A DNA stretch of 64,000 bases from Dactylonectria macrodidyma (taxonomy: Eukaryota; Ascomycota; Sordariomycetes; Hypocreales; Nectriaceae), in the NCBI GenBank assembly GCA_020744425.1, contig JAGMUV010000047.1:62001-126000 (forward strand). Reading direction: 5' to 3'. Positions 19,452 to 29,102 of the stretch are shown here, in pieces. Below the pieces are notes generated by a model. It was given only the letters and a program-made list of their open reading frames with translations. It had not been told where the DNA came from and searched no databases. Each line of letters starts with the position of its first letter. The stretch's first letter is position 1. The position numbers and the translations under genes are program-made.

Positions 19452-22400
19452 ATGACAGCCAAGTCCGAAGTTGCGCTCTCCAGACCGTCCGAATGGACTG
19501 CCTGGTACGACGATTTCGTCTCAAGGGCTGAGACTTCCAAGATCTTCGACTTTGTCGATCCCGATAAGGATGCTCCGATCCTGGAAGAACCAAAGGAACC
19601 CATGACCTCTGAAGAAATGCTCGGTCTACTCAACAAGGCTGCCTACAAGGCTTGGACACACGCAACCCAGCAGAACGCTGCGGTCGCCGGACCAAGACCA
19701 GAGCCGGCTACGGACCTGACCGATGGTCAGTGGACTCGACTCACTCGCCTGCAGTCAGAATACAAGGTCAAGCTCGCGACCTTCGCCAACCGGCAGCGTG
19801 CCTATGCTGAACTCGCTGTTTGGGTCCGATCAACCGTCGATAAGACCTACCTTGGCAACACGACTTCTAAGTCTGACCTTCGCACAATTGTCCGCGACCT
19901 GAAGTCAAGTCTTGCACCCTCCGAGGACGAACAGAAGGAGGAAGCGCGCTTAAGATATCGTCAGGTCCTGGCCCAGACTAAGAGGGTCAAGCCGGAGGAC
20001 TGGCTCGTGGCTTGGAGTAAAGCCAAGCTAGAAGGCGAAAGGCACAAGATCGCTGAACTGGAAGGACAGTCTGCCCTCAATGACTTCCTCACTGCCGTCT
20101 CAGCCTTCGATGCAACTTGGGCAAGCCAGCAGAAGGTTCAAATCATGAACAGCAAGAAGTTCGGCCTCAAGATGGATGTCACACTACGCGCGCTGGGCGA
20201 ACTGTTTCACGAACAGGTTCGAAGCACCAGAATGACCAGCAAGCTGACCGACACCGTGTTTGCCGTCTCTGATGCAGCCCAAAGCCACTGTCCGTGTGGA
20301 CTGCCGTCGTCCAAACATCGATGGAAGCCCGTTGATTGTGCCGCAGTGCAGATCGCAACCAATGGCGAGTCCAAGGATGGAAGACACGTTAAGTCCAGCC
20401 GCGTCAAGACCTGCAAGGAGGCTCTGAAGCAAGCCAAGTGGAAGAACCTTGTCGACACAGTCAAGGGCTTGGCAGCGACCGCCAAGTCGGATCAACCAGA
20501 AGACAAGGGGAACCCACGTAAACACGGAGACTTTGCTGGCTTGACCATCGATGCCAACGGCCTCTCCAGTGGAACCTCCGATTCAGTCTTTGCAGCCCTA
20601 CGCGAGAAGCATCCTCTTTACAATTCGACGATCTATGACTGTGGAGCAACTACTCATATCGTTAATGATAAGAGTCTGCTGACTGACGTCCGCGAAGCTG
20701 TGGAAACCGACTACGTTATGATCGGCGAAGGTTCCTTGAAGGTCGAAGCACGAGGCATCCGAAGGATGGAAAACGTGCTGGATGGTGAAGACGGAAGAAA
20801 CACGCGCGCTCTTGTCCTCCTTGACGTTGCGTATGTGCCAAGGTTCCATACGAACATCATCAGCGCGAAGAAACTTGCAAGGAAGGGATTATGGCATTGT
20901 GGGTTTGATAATACGCTCCGAATGGGCACCTACGACGACAATGATATTCTCTGTCGTCTCACAGACCAATACGACCTCGATGTAGTCGAATACAAGCCAG
21001 TTTCCCGCTCTTACTTCAAGCTTCCACAATCCTTGATCTCCGTATTCAACGCCTTCCAAGATGTATTTTCCTCTTTCCAAGCGGACCGCCTCAAGCCGAG
21101 ACGACAAAGAATGGCGACTTCAAGGGTTCCGGCTCCACCGCGACTAGATTCTTCCGAAATATGGCATCTTCGCTCTTGCCACGCAGGACCACAAGCACTT
21201 GAACAACTTGTCTTACAGACCAAGGGAGTCCGGATCAAGGGTCCGACTACTGTTCAATGCACGGCCTGCGGCACTGGCAAGGCGACCGAGATTATCTCCC
21301 GCAGGGAATCACCAAACCGGTCAAGACAACCGTTTTACCGGATCTTCATCGACATCTTCGAGTTCCCTGCGGCATACAATGGACACCGCTACGTTCTGCT
21401 TATCACAGACGAATTCAGCGGCATGATGTTCTCCTGGTCCTTGGCTTCAAAGACGGAAGTCAGCAAGATCATCAAGAACTTTGAGGCCCGAGTCAAGCGA
21501 CACACGGGTGCATCGATCTGCAAGATCAGAATCGACAACGAAAGGGCCGTCATTAATCTACCTTTTCAAAGAGACTCCGAGTTTCAGATTTGGGCGACAG
21601 AGGTAGGAATGGAGATTGAACTTCCGCCGACGCACACCAAAGAACCGACTGGTGGAGCGGAACGACCTGGTGGAATCAATCAGCTACGAATGCGCTGTAT
21701 GATTGGCCTCCTTCCGCAAGATCTCTGGCCAGAATTCTACCGTGCAGCCGTTTGGATACATAATATCCTTCCCAGCCGCAGGAACGAGTGGATGTCACCC
21801 AAGGAGAAGATGGACCGTTGGTTTCACCAGCACTTTCGATGGTATAGACCACCAAACGTCGATTTTGATGCAACAAAGGACCTCCGACCAGACTGGCGCG
21901 GGATTTATGCGTATGGATGCAAAGCATATCCCTTAAACAGCCGCTATAAGGCCGGGAAAGACATCAATCAGTTCAAGCTTGGCCCACGAGCACACGTTGG
22001 ATATCTCGTTGGTTATCATGCTAGCAATATCTATCGTATCTGGGTCCCCAAGCTCAATCAGGTCATCCTGTCCCGAGACGTACGATTCAATGAAGAGGAA
22101 TTCTTTGACCCAGAGAAAGAAGAACAGCTCGAGACGGAAGCGGTCGTGGAATACAGACCAACACCGCAGGCGTTGGAGCCACTTCCTCGGCGAGACTGGG
22201 ACACGATCTTGGACGAATTTCTCTATGAGTTCGATGACCACATCTTGGGTTTCAACCCAGACGGTTCGAACTCGGGGGTGGAAGACGCTAGAGGAGCCAC
22301 TTCAGGTGCTGCAGACAGCACGTCACAGCCTGTACAGCCTCTATCGCAAAGACTTCTCACACCTCTGGGCGAACCACCAATCCTTCCGACGCCGGACCCA

Positions 22401-24632
22401 ACACCACAGCTGGTCAGTAGGGACGCCTCACCAGCTTTCGGGTCAACCGGCTCGAACACTTCAACACCAGACCCGCCGTTGCAAACAGACCCGAATTCAC
22501 CTGCCCAACGGTCCGTGGCTGGTCCAGACAGTGACCTTGACGAATACCATGGCCCTCCGATGCAAAGATCAGCTGCCCCATCGCCAGACAGCCGATTCGA
22601 AGACATCGAGCCAAGTCATGCCATTCCAAGTTCAACTGAGTCACGCGATCTTAGTCCTGAAGGAGTCACCCGGGACACGATCGTAGTTCAACCGCTGAAC
22701 CCACGCCGGCGACCTTCCCCAGAAGGCAATAGCATGCAACCGGACAAGCAGCCGTCAGGTGACCAAACAACTCCTGAAGCTCGCGGCAAAACGCGCACAC
22801 GCCGCAGCCAAAAGGAACTCTACGGTGACCAACCGACTCGCAAGAGTGACCGGACACCAAAGCCAAATCGGAAGTATGATGATAACGTGCACAGCGTTTT
22901 CACTACCCAGCTTCCAACCGATCAACATCCAGAGGGAAACCTCGCAACATTTCATAGCGTCTTTCTCGCCGCAGTCTCCAAGACGGCACGAGATCATCGA
23001 TTTCACCGGGATGAACTTGTACGACTTCCCAAACGATATCAGGATCTAGAAGACCACCCAATGGGCCCAGAATTCAAAGCAGCCATAAGAAAGGAATTAC
23101 ACGATCTCCTCCGACGAGGCACCTGGAGACTGGTCGAACGCGATAAAGCTCGTGGACTGCCCCTTCCGTTGAAGTGGGTATTCACCTATAAATTCGATCA
23201 AGATGGTTACCTCCAAAGGTGCAAGGCTCGCGTCTGTGTCCGTGGGGATCTCCAAGATGACGATGGCGGACTGGAAACTTATGCCGCCACGCTTGCAGCA
23301 AAGACCTTCAGGATCATGATGGCAACAGCGGCACGATTCGATCTCGAGATTCGACAATTCGACGTTGGGAACGCATTCCTCTACAGTGACCTCAAGAAGG
23401 ACCAACCCGTCTACGTTCAGCTTCCCAAGGGATATGTGGAACTTGGTTTCCTGAAGCCAGGGGAAACGTCAACCATGATCGCGGAACTCGACAAGGCCCT
23501 CTACGGCCTTCGCGAAGCTCCACTCCTTTGGTATAACGAGATTTCTGAGGCGCTCAAGGAAGCAGGGATTGATCGCACGGATGAAGAACCCTGCGTCTTT
23601 ACCAATGGCAAGATCCTAGTTCTTGTCTATGTTGACGATATCCTGATCCTCAGCACACGGCAAGAGAAGCAGGTGGTAGACAACCTCGTTCAACATCTCC
23701 AATGCAAATACAGCCTGCGCGAAGAAGAGTTCAAATGGTATCTTGGCATCAGAGTTATTAGGGATCGACCAAATCGGAAGATCTACCTCTGCCAAGACGC
23801 TTACGTTGAGAAAATCGCACGAAAATTCAAGCTCTACGACTCAAAACTTCGAGTGCCATCGATCCCGATCACAACGATCCCTCTTGTCAAATATGACGGA
23901 CAGGCCACCAAGGAAGAAGTCAAAGCGTATCAAGAACGCGTTGGGTCTTTGATGTATATCGCAGTTATGACCAGACCGGACATAGCGCGAGCAGCAGCCC
24001 AGCTTGCAAGGTTCTTGACGAACCCATCGCCTGAACATCTTGCTGCAGCCAACCAATGCATTCGTTACCTCTACGCGACGAGATTCCTTGCCATCATCTA
24101 TGATGGGATGCACGCAGGAGAGGCTCTTGTGATCGCAAGTGATGCGTCATTTGCAGATGACATCGAGACCCGACGCTCATCGCAGGGATATGTCATGACA
24201 CTGTTCAACGGACCCGTCGTATGGAAGGCTGGTCTCCAAGACACAGTCACGACTTCGACAACTGAAGCAGAAATCTTGAGCCTAGAAAGAACAGCCAAGG
24301 AGAGCTACGCCCTAGACCGCCTTCTCAGGGATATCTCTCTTGATCTTGGACCACTTAAGATATACTGCGACAATCTTCAGTCGATCCGACTTGTAGTTGA
24401 GGAGAACCAGAGAATTACGACGAAGTTGCGACATGTTGACGTCCAGAACATGTGGCTGAAGCAGGAATTCAAGAAAGGTAGATTTCTGGTGGAATACCTC
24501 AAGACTGATCAAATGCCAGCAGACGGCTTGACGAAAGCTCTGTCCAGATCTAAGTTTGAGCACTTCCGCTCAATGCTGAATTTGGTCGATATCAAGAGGG
24601 AGGTGGGCTTAGGAGACCAAGCTATGCAATAG
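19452..24632 (+). CDS. Copia Gag-Pol polyprotein, 1726 residues, intact
   Basis: One uninterrupted ORF. Gag occupies about residues 1-385, including a compact Cys/His motif (HCPCGLPSSKHRWKPVDC). The protease site is YDCGATTH (Asp396, with Cys where Ser or Thr is usual). The integrase core has Asp634 (FIDIFEFP), Asp695 (IRIDNERA) and Glu737 (TGGAERPGG). A Ser/Pro-rich linker at about 930-1110 precedes reverse transcriptase, which starts at GTWRLV and has the active site YVDDILIL (Asp1395 and Asp1396). RNase H begins near SDASFADD (Asp1564) and includes TTEAEILSL. Integrase before RT is the Copia order. All catalytic residues are present. The protein would assemble intracellular virus-like particles and reverse-transcribe its own mRNA. 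Confidence 0.97.
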   Translation: MTAKSEVALSRPSEWTAWYDDFVSRAETSKIFDFVDPDKDAPILEEPKEPMTSEEMLGLLNKAAYKAWTHATQQNAAVAGPRPEPATDLTDGQWTRLTRLQSEYKVKLATFANRQRAYAELAVWVRSTVDKTYLGNTTSKSDLRTIVRDLKSSLAPSEDEQKEEARLRYRQVLAQTKRVKPEDWLVAWSKAKLEGERHKIAELEGQSALNDFLTAVSAFDATWASQQKVQIMNSKKFGLKMDVTLRALGELFHEQVRSTRMTSKLTDTVFAVSDAAQSHCPCGLPSSKHRWKPVDCAAVQIATNGESKDGRHVKSSRVKTCKEALKQAKWKNLVDTVKGLAATAKSDQPEDKGNPRKHGDFAGLTIDANGLSSGTSDSVFAALREKHPLYNSTIYDCGATTHIVNDKSLLTDVREAVETDYVMIGEGSLKVEARGIRRMENVLDGEDGRNTRALVLLDVAYVPRFHTNIISAKKLARKGLWHCGFDNTLRMGTYDDNDILCRLTDQYDLDVVEYKPVSRSYFKLPQSLISVFNAFQDVFSSFQADRLKPRRQRMATSRVPAPPRLDSSEIWHLRSCHAGPQALEQLVLQTKGVRIKGPTTVQCTACGTGKATEIISRRESPNRSRQPFYRIFIDIFEFPAAYNGHRYVLLITDEFSGMMFSWSLASKTEVSKIIKNFEARVKRHTGASICKIRIDNERAVINLPFQRDSEFQIWATEVGMEIELPPTHTKEPTGGAERPGGINQLRMRCMIGLLPQDLWPEFYRAAVWIHNILPSRRNEWMSPKEKMDRWFHQHFRWYRPPNVDFDATKDLRPDWRGIYAYGCKAYPLNSRYKAGKDINQFKLGPRAHVGYLVGYHASNIYRIWVPKLNQVILSRDVRFNEEEFFDPEKEEQLETEAVVEYRPTPQALEPLPRRDWDTILDEFLYEFDDHILGFNPDGSNSGVEDARGATSGAADSTSQPVQPLSQRLLTPLGEPPILPTPDPTPQLVSRDASPAFGSTGSNTSTPDPPLQTDPNSPAQRSVAGPDSDLDEYHGPPMQRSAAPSPDSRFEDIEPSHAIPSSTESRDLSPEGVTRDTIVVQPLNPRRRPSPEGNSMQPDKQPSGDQTTPEARGKTRTRRSQKELYGDQPTRKSDRTPKPNRKYDDNVHSVFTTQLPTDQHPEGNLATFHSVFLAAVSKTARDHRFHRDELVRLPKRYQDLEDHPMGPEFKAAIRKELHDLLRRGTWRLVERDKARGLPLPLKWVFTYKFDQDGYLQRCKARVCVRGDLQDDDGGLETYAATLAAKTFRIMMATAARFDLEIRQFDVGNAFLYSDLKKDQPVYVQLPKGYVELGFLKPGETSTMIAELDKALYGLREAPLLWYNEISEALKEAGIDRTDEEPCVFTNGKILVLVYVDDILILSTRQEKQVVDNLVQHLQCKYSLREEEFKWYLGIRVIRDRPNRKIYLCQDAYVEKIARKFKLYDSKLRVPSIPITTIPLVKYDGQATKEEVKAYQERVGSLMYIAVMTRPDIARAAAQLARFLTNPSPEHLAAANQCIRYLYATRFLAIIYDGMHAGEALVIASDASFADDIETRRSSQGYVMTLFNGPVVWKAGLQDTVTTSTTEAEILSLERTAKESYALDRLLRDISLDLGPLKIYCDNLQSIRLVVEENQRITTKLRHVDVQNMWLKQEFKKGRFLVEYLKTDQMPADGLTKALSRSKFEHFRSMLNLVDIKREVGLGDQAMQ

Positions 24633-24705
24633 GATGATGGTGATTTTATGGCTGGTTGTGATAGCTTCTAGCAGCGTCGACTTGATCACTCAACGCTGGG
24701 GGGTG

Positions 24706-24972
24706 TGTCGCATATCAAGCCCCGGCCCCACTAGAGCAGCTGCCGTCGAAATGAGGCAAGGATCACGATCATCGTGAACAAGTTCACGATGAGAGTGAAC
24801 GACCATAATTAGCGCCAAGCAGCAGGCTGCTGCCTAAACAGCCAACGCTTTCATTTGTGTATAAAAGAGCTGCACGGCTCAGTGCATCTTGTCATTGAGT
24901 TCTTGCTCCTTAGATAATTCTCATCAATTGACCGATGCCAACAATGATCCCTGTGGAGCCAATTGTCTGACA
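24706..24972 (+). repeat. 3' LTR of the Copia element
   Basis: 267 bp, identical to the 5' LTR apart from one substitution and an extra 21 bp (catcgtgaacaagttcacga...) that itself forms a short palindrome around gtgaacaagttcac. Confidence 0.95.
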
Positions 24973-25049
24973 GTTTTCTTAAAACCGGATCTGGGGGGTC
25001 CGGGCCTTTTGAGACCGGGCCGCAGTCTCATCAGTTGATAGATGTGATA
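24973..25049 (+). repeat. Right part of the older LTR split by Copia
   Basis: After the duplicated GTTTT the sequence continues cttaaaaccggatc ... gagaccggg ... agttgatagatgtgata, matching the 3' part of the solo LTR at 47645-47924 (ccggatcc, gagaccgg, agttgatagatgtgaca). The family end CA is mutated to TA. Confidence 0.65.
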
Positions 25050-25566
25050 TATACCTCTGACGTATCTGACAGAATCCAACGGAACCTAAGTGTCGCACTG
25101 AGCGTGCTAAAAGGATCAAAAATCAGGTAATCGATAATGAGCAGCAGCAGTGTGTTGATTGATGTCTAAAGAGCGGGGTACTCCATCCTACAGGTTTTAC
25201 TTGAAGCACACAGTTTGATTACCGGTACTACCTTAAGTGCCGTTGTTTCCTGAGGCTCGTTAAGATCATGCCTGACTTGCGACACCAATCCAGCCATTTT
25301 CTGTCCACTCCAGTCCAATCCAATAAGATCACTGTTTCCTGCTAGCAGTGTCCAAATTGCTTCAACCGTCTTATCGATATCCTACGGTAACACAATCCGG
25401 CATGGTGTTGCTTTTGATTTGACTATTAAGCAGCCAAACTTATACAGAAAAGTGGCTGTGATTGTATATTTATCATCTCGTCACGAATCATACGTTTTCA
25501 TCAGTAGGAGTTCGGTGTCTTATTTACTTCGCATGTCTCGTTCCACCATTCTTCGCGTAACTAGAC
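25050..25566. other. Gene-free stretch
   Basis: No gene recognised. A short run of ccaatcca/ccagtcca words at about 25283-25325 resembles the low-complexity tract at 28595-28690 in opposite orientation. It should include the 3' flank of the dehydratase-like gene. Confidence 0.3.
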
Positions 25567-27265
25567 CTACTTCAGTCTCTTCAACATCTCGTTCCAACTC
25601 TTCATAACCTTAGCAGCATACAATTTTGGGATCTCTGGATCGTCGTCAAATAGCTTCTTCGAGAACGTCTCCATACTGATAAATCCTTTATACTTTAGAC
25701 CCTTCATAATGGCATCCACGACAGGCTCGAGGGGTAAACATCCGTCTTCAGTCGCTTCAAATGCAAACAGACGAGCATTTCTTGACCAGCTCATTCGTGG
25801 CAGCTGTTCCTTGGAGTAGAAAGGATGTCCCGCAATCAGCAGTTGGTTCAATCGCTCGGCATCTCCCAGCTGCACGTAGAATATCTTCTCGACATCCACA
25901 TCCTTGACTAGTCTCACCATGGATCTTTGAAGGTCGATATCGCCAGTAGACATTTTGCATCCGGGTATAGTCGGATCGCCCCAGACGCGGGCTACGATAT
26001 GATAAGTGTCAAGGCAAAGCCCGAAGTTCGGCTTATTGACACGCTTCACGACGTCCCAAGCACCCTCCCATGTATCGATAGGTGTCCCCCAAGCAACGGC
26101 CTCGTACGCAAATGAGACGACGGGGTCTTGTTGAAGTCCGATTTCTGCCATTTCAACCAGGTCTTTAACGATCACGTCAATATCTCCAGTTGTGCCTTCT
26201 CGCAACCAATTGCTAGGAACTTGGACCACCTGGACGTCCAACACCTTGGCGAGTTCCATCCATAGTTTCAGTTTGTCGATCTTGGCTTTATGCTCTCTGC
26301 GATCCAGTCGGCCTTCATAGAAGCAGAATGGCTGCAACACGAAGGGTTTGATGCCTTCCTTGTTGCACAGCGACTTGACGTACTTGGCAGCCTCGACTTG
26401 GTTAGAGTCCGTCACTCCGCCTTCTAACTTTCTCGCCTGCACAAGCAATAGTGATGTTGTACTTTTCGTACAACTCATTTGTACGTACGTACCGTACAAA
26501 AGAAAAAGTACGTACACGTACTACGTACGTACGACGAGGGTCCATGTTTTCCTAATAAGGTAATTTGTGGGTCACATTGTACAAACACGGGGCTGTACAA
26601 AAACTCCGCCGGTCATGAATACGCTTGCCAACTCCGTTTCTCTGTTACAAACGAAAGCTCGGAATCGCCTTACACCCATGCACGCTGATATGCAGGCATT
26701 TATTTTTATGAATGACCGCGTATTAGATCGCCTTAAGGATCAGAAGTACGCCCAGAAAAAGCGCTGGGCGGATCTTGAGGGGAAGGACTGGCTAGAACTC
26801 GAAGATTCATATCTCGAGTTATTTGTAAATGCGCAGGGCAAGAAGGTCTGGATGGATGGTGTGATGGCCTCCACCAGTGGAGATTTTGAGTGGGAGGGTG
26901 TATTAAAGTCGACGGGTGATATATTGGGGGTTGGCTCCGAGGTGGAAACAGAGGTTTGAGGCTTGAATTGCAGAAGACGAGGACCGTGAGAAGCCTACTA
27001 AGTTACCAGTATTACCTAAAAGGAAGGGGGAAATTTGTATGGTACATATTTGTACGTACAATAAAGTTGTACGTACGTACAGCGGCTAAAATACAGTACG
27101 TACGTACGTACGTGTACAAGAAATTGCATCACTAACAAGCAAATCTTGCTCAACAATTTCTATGAGCTTGAATCCGTGAATAGAGGCCTGTTTAAGCTTC
27201 TCATCGATGGAATGAACATTGGCGTTGCCCAAGGAGGGCGAAGCAATTGCTGGTAAGAGTGGCAT
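25567..27265 (-). pseudogene. 3-dehydroshikimate dehydratase-like TIM-barrel gene split by a transposon
   Basis: The N-terminal part (ATG at 27265, MPLLPAIASPSLGN...) runs down to 27135, and the rest from 26448 to the stop at 25567. A 686-bp hAT derivative with an 8-bp duplication lies between. With it removed, the frame joins as EQDLLVQARKLEGG and is open to the end, about 320 residues. The family (xylose-isomerase-like TIM barrel, sugar phosphate isomerase/AP endonuclease 2) is shown by PFVLQPFCFYEGRLDRREH, AYEAVAWGTPIDTWEGAWD, NFGLCLDTYHIVARVW, FYVQLGDAERL and MSWSRNARLFAFE, which match fungal 3-dehydroshikimate dehydratase of quinate use (product protocatechuate). A sugar isomerase role cannot be excluded. 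As written the gene is inactive, but no other lesion is visible. Confidence 0.82.
26449..27134 (+). mobile_element. Non-autonomous hAT1 derivative, 686 bp, in the dehydratase-like gene
   Basis: Ends TAGTGATG...CATCACTA, flanked by a perfect 8-bp direct repeat ACAAGCAA (26441-26448 and 27135-27142), the hAT hallmark. The 5' 170 bp match the hAT1 5' end (12140-12310 inverted). The remainder matches the hAT1 3' end, including a fragment of the dimerisation domain (KARNRLTPMHADMQAFIFMN) in an ORF at 26567-26959. The transposase core is deleted, so it depends on an hAT1 transposase in trans. GTACGTAC clusters mark both subterminal regions. Confidence 0.93.
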
Positions 27266-28278
27266 AATGAGCTGAATAGAGTCGATTGTTGCCAGCGGAA
27301 TATGGACGTGTCGTTACGAAGTTCGTGCTAGTTCAATTTTGAACGCGATTTTGAGAACGAGAAGAATGTATCACGATGGGGGCCGAGTGTTATTTTGCTA
27401 TCGTGGATATCTGACTCTAAGAGGACGAGATAAAAGTTAGCAATCCACATGCGGGATATATGACCTTTTCACTTTTCTCGTCTCCATAACCCTGACATCT
27501 GACTTGGTAGGCGCAATGAGCCGTTTCGTGGTCCATTCCGAGGTTCGTTCCGTGGTCCGTTCCGTGTTCCGCCCCTTTGCTGAGGTCACAAATTTTGGGC
27601 CGATGCCCGATGGCCACCATAACGCGGAACCCGGAATCCGGAGCCCGGGATCCGGAAAAATATCGCTGACGGAGGGCGGGTACACCCACGGCTTCTTTCT
27701 CGGGATGCGGCCGGGTAAAGCATGCACTAGCGTACTTGAAAAGAGAAGAGCTTACGCCGGCATCCACTAAGCTTCATGTATTAATTTCAATGTTACGCAA
27801 GCGATCAGGGCCAATTGCTCTGCCGCAATCAAATATCCGGAACTTGACACGAAACCCATTTCCCGAAAGCGGACGTTGTTATACCTTTTAATGCGCGTAG
27901 TCACTAGACGGGCTCGTCACGCCGTTGATTCTACAGCTGGCACAACGGAACCTTCGAGCTGACTTTATTATCGCGTCTCGGTTTTGGGACACCAAGGACT
28001 CTTAACCATCGAAAGATAATGCCTTTAGGGATGGCCAAGAACATTGATAGGCCGATCATCACTACCAGAGATGCTCATCAATCCATCAACGTCCACGAGG
28101 CCCTTCTGTGGATTGATTGAACTGCTTATTCAGCTTTTCAACGGTTGATTGACTCAACGAAGGCCAGCCGTTGATTGAATTGATATTGATTGAAGTTCGT
28201 TGAACCCCCCTGCAGTATTATTACTCATCACCAACCACGGTACCCGCCCTGCTCTCCTCCTTGTTCAAGTAGCTCGTG
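27266..28278. other. Gene-free stretch upstream of the dehydratase-like gene
   Basis: The promoter of the split gene should lie just above 27265. At 27540-27575 ccgt-type repeats (cgttccgtggtccgttccgtg) occur, and at 27620-27660 a run rich in ccgga/ccggg palindromes. At 28130-28205 gttgattga words recur. No gene or known element recognised. Confidence 0.35.
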
Positions 28279-28550
28279 CTATAAGCCGTCATTTAACAAT
28301 ATGTTGCCCAACTCATCTATGAGCCCCGCTCGTAACCATGACCGTAGAGTTTGAATTAGCCCTATTGTGCTAGCATCTAAGCGATTGCGAAGCGGAGTAA
28401 CCATTAAACCAACTGCCGAAAAGAGCTTCTCGCATTCGGCGCTCATTGCTGGCACGGTCATGACGTCCAAGGCCATACGGGATAACCGGGGGTACTCGGA
28501 TTGCTTAGAGATCCAGTATTGGACCGGATCTGTAATATCCCCGTCTGCTG
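28279..28550 (-). pseudogene. C-terminal tail of a further hAT transposase
   Basis: Reads PVQYWISKQSEYPRLSRMAL, then DVMTVPAMSAECEKLFSAVG, then TPLRNRLDASTIGLIQTLRSWLR, stop at 28279. This is the hAT dimerisation domain (W...YP.L...A.D...P.SA..E..FS..G). Everything upstream is missing. It differs from hAT1, hAT2 and hAT3. Confidence 0.8.
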
Positions 28551-28589
28551 TACTTACGTCTGACTGCCAGCGGGTGTATCATCTACCAG

Positions 28590-28690
28590 TGATCTTGTTG
28601 GACTGGACTAGCATTGGACTGGATTTGGATAGATTAGATTTAGCTAGACTGGATCTGAAGTTTGAGAGATTTAGACTGGACTGGATCTCG
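28590..28690. repeat. Low-complexity ggactgga tract
   Basis: Irregular tandem words of the type ttggactgga, tagattaga and agactgga over about 100 bp, purine-rich on the plus strand. No coding sense. Confidence 0.6.
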
Positions 28691-28701
28691 AGCTCTGGAC
28701 G

Positions 28702-28937
28702 TGTCAATATCAAGTCGCTCGTTCACAAAATGAGGCAAGAATCACGATGAGGGTGAACAAGTTCACGAGGAGGGTGAACGACCACCACTAGCATCAGGCA
28801 GCAGCCTGCTGCCTATGATATCGGCAGATTGAGCATAGGTATAAGAGACCGACCTTCGTCGCTCCATTAGATAGAAAATCAAGAGTCTTTCGTTGCCCGA
28901 TTCACAGGGGATCTTCTTCCCGATTGTTGTTCAGTCA
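28702..28937 (+). repeat. Diverged LTR related to the Copia LTR
   Basis: Starts TGTCAATATCAAG and shares aaaatgaggcaag-atcacgatgag-gtgaac, a middle block aagttcacga, gcagcctgctgcctatg and tataagag with the Copia LTRs at 19020 and 24706. It ends near gttcagtca. No 5-bp duplication is visible (ggacg against tccaa), so it may be truncated or rearranged. Confidence 0.6.
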
Positions 28938-29102
28938 TCCAAACAATCGTGTCGCGCGACAGGACGCTCCTGGAGCTCCAATGGACCATAACTAAAAAAT
29001 ACTACGTCACCCCATGCACATTGGAGCGGCGATGGGGTGCATGGGGTAGCCTCAGCCGAAGGCTGTTTGTCCGCGGGCCGGGAAGCTAGTACTACTACTG
29101 CA
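28938..29102. other. Possible Helitron 3' flank with palindromes
   Basis: Contains the perfect palindrome tgtcgcgcgaca (28951-28962), the hairpin agccgaaggct, and an inverted pair around catgcac...gtgcatg (about 29015-29045). Helitrons end in a short hairpin followed by CTRR, so a terminus could lie here, but I could not fix it. Confidence 0.3.

Larger units (their letters stand above)
19020..24972 (+). mobile_element. Full-length Copia (Ty1) LTR retrotransposon
   Basis: Two LTRs beginning TGTCGCATATC and ending CTGACA flank one long gag-pol ORF. A perfect 5-bp duplication GTTTT lies at 19015-19019 and 24973-24977. A polypurine run (ggggggtgtg) precedes the 3' LTR. By eye the LTRs differ by one substitution (position 13, a/g) and one 21-bp indel, so the insertion is recent. 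It lies inside an older LTR. The intact ORF and near-identical LTRs suggest it may be transposition-competent. Confidence 0.96.

Noticed and set aside
21979..22686. 235-codon ORF in the Copia element
   Set aside because: Shadow frame in the Ser/Pro-rich linker of the Copia polyprotein.
28702..28937. Second complete Copia element
   Set aside because: Only one diverged LTR is present, with no internal coding sequence.
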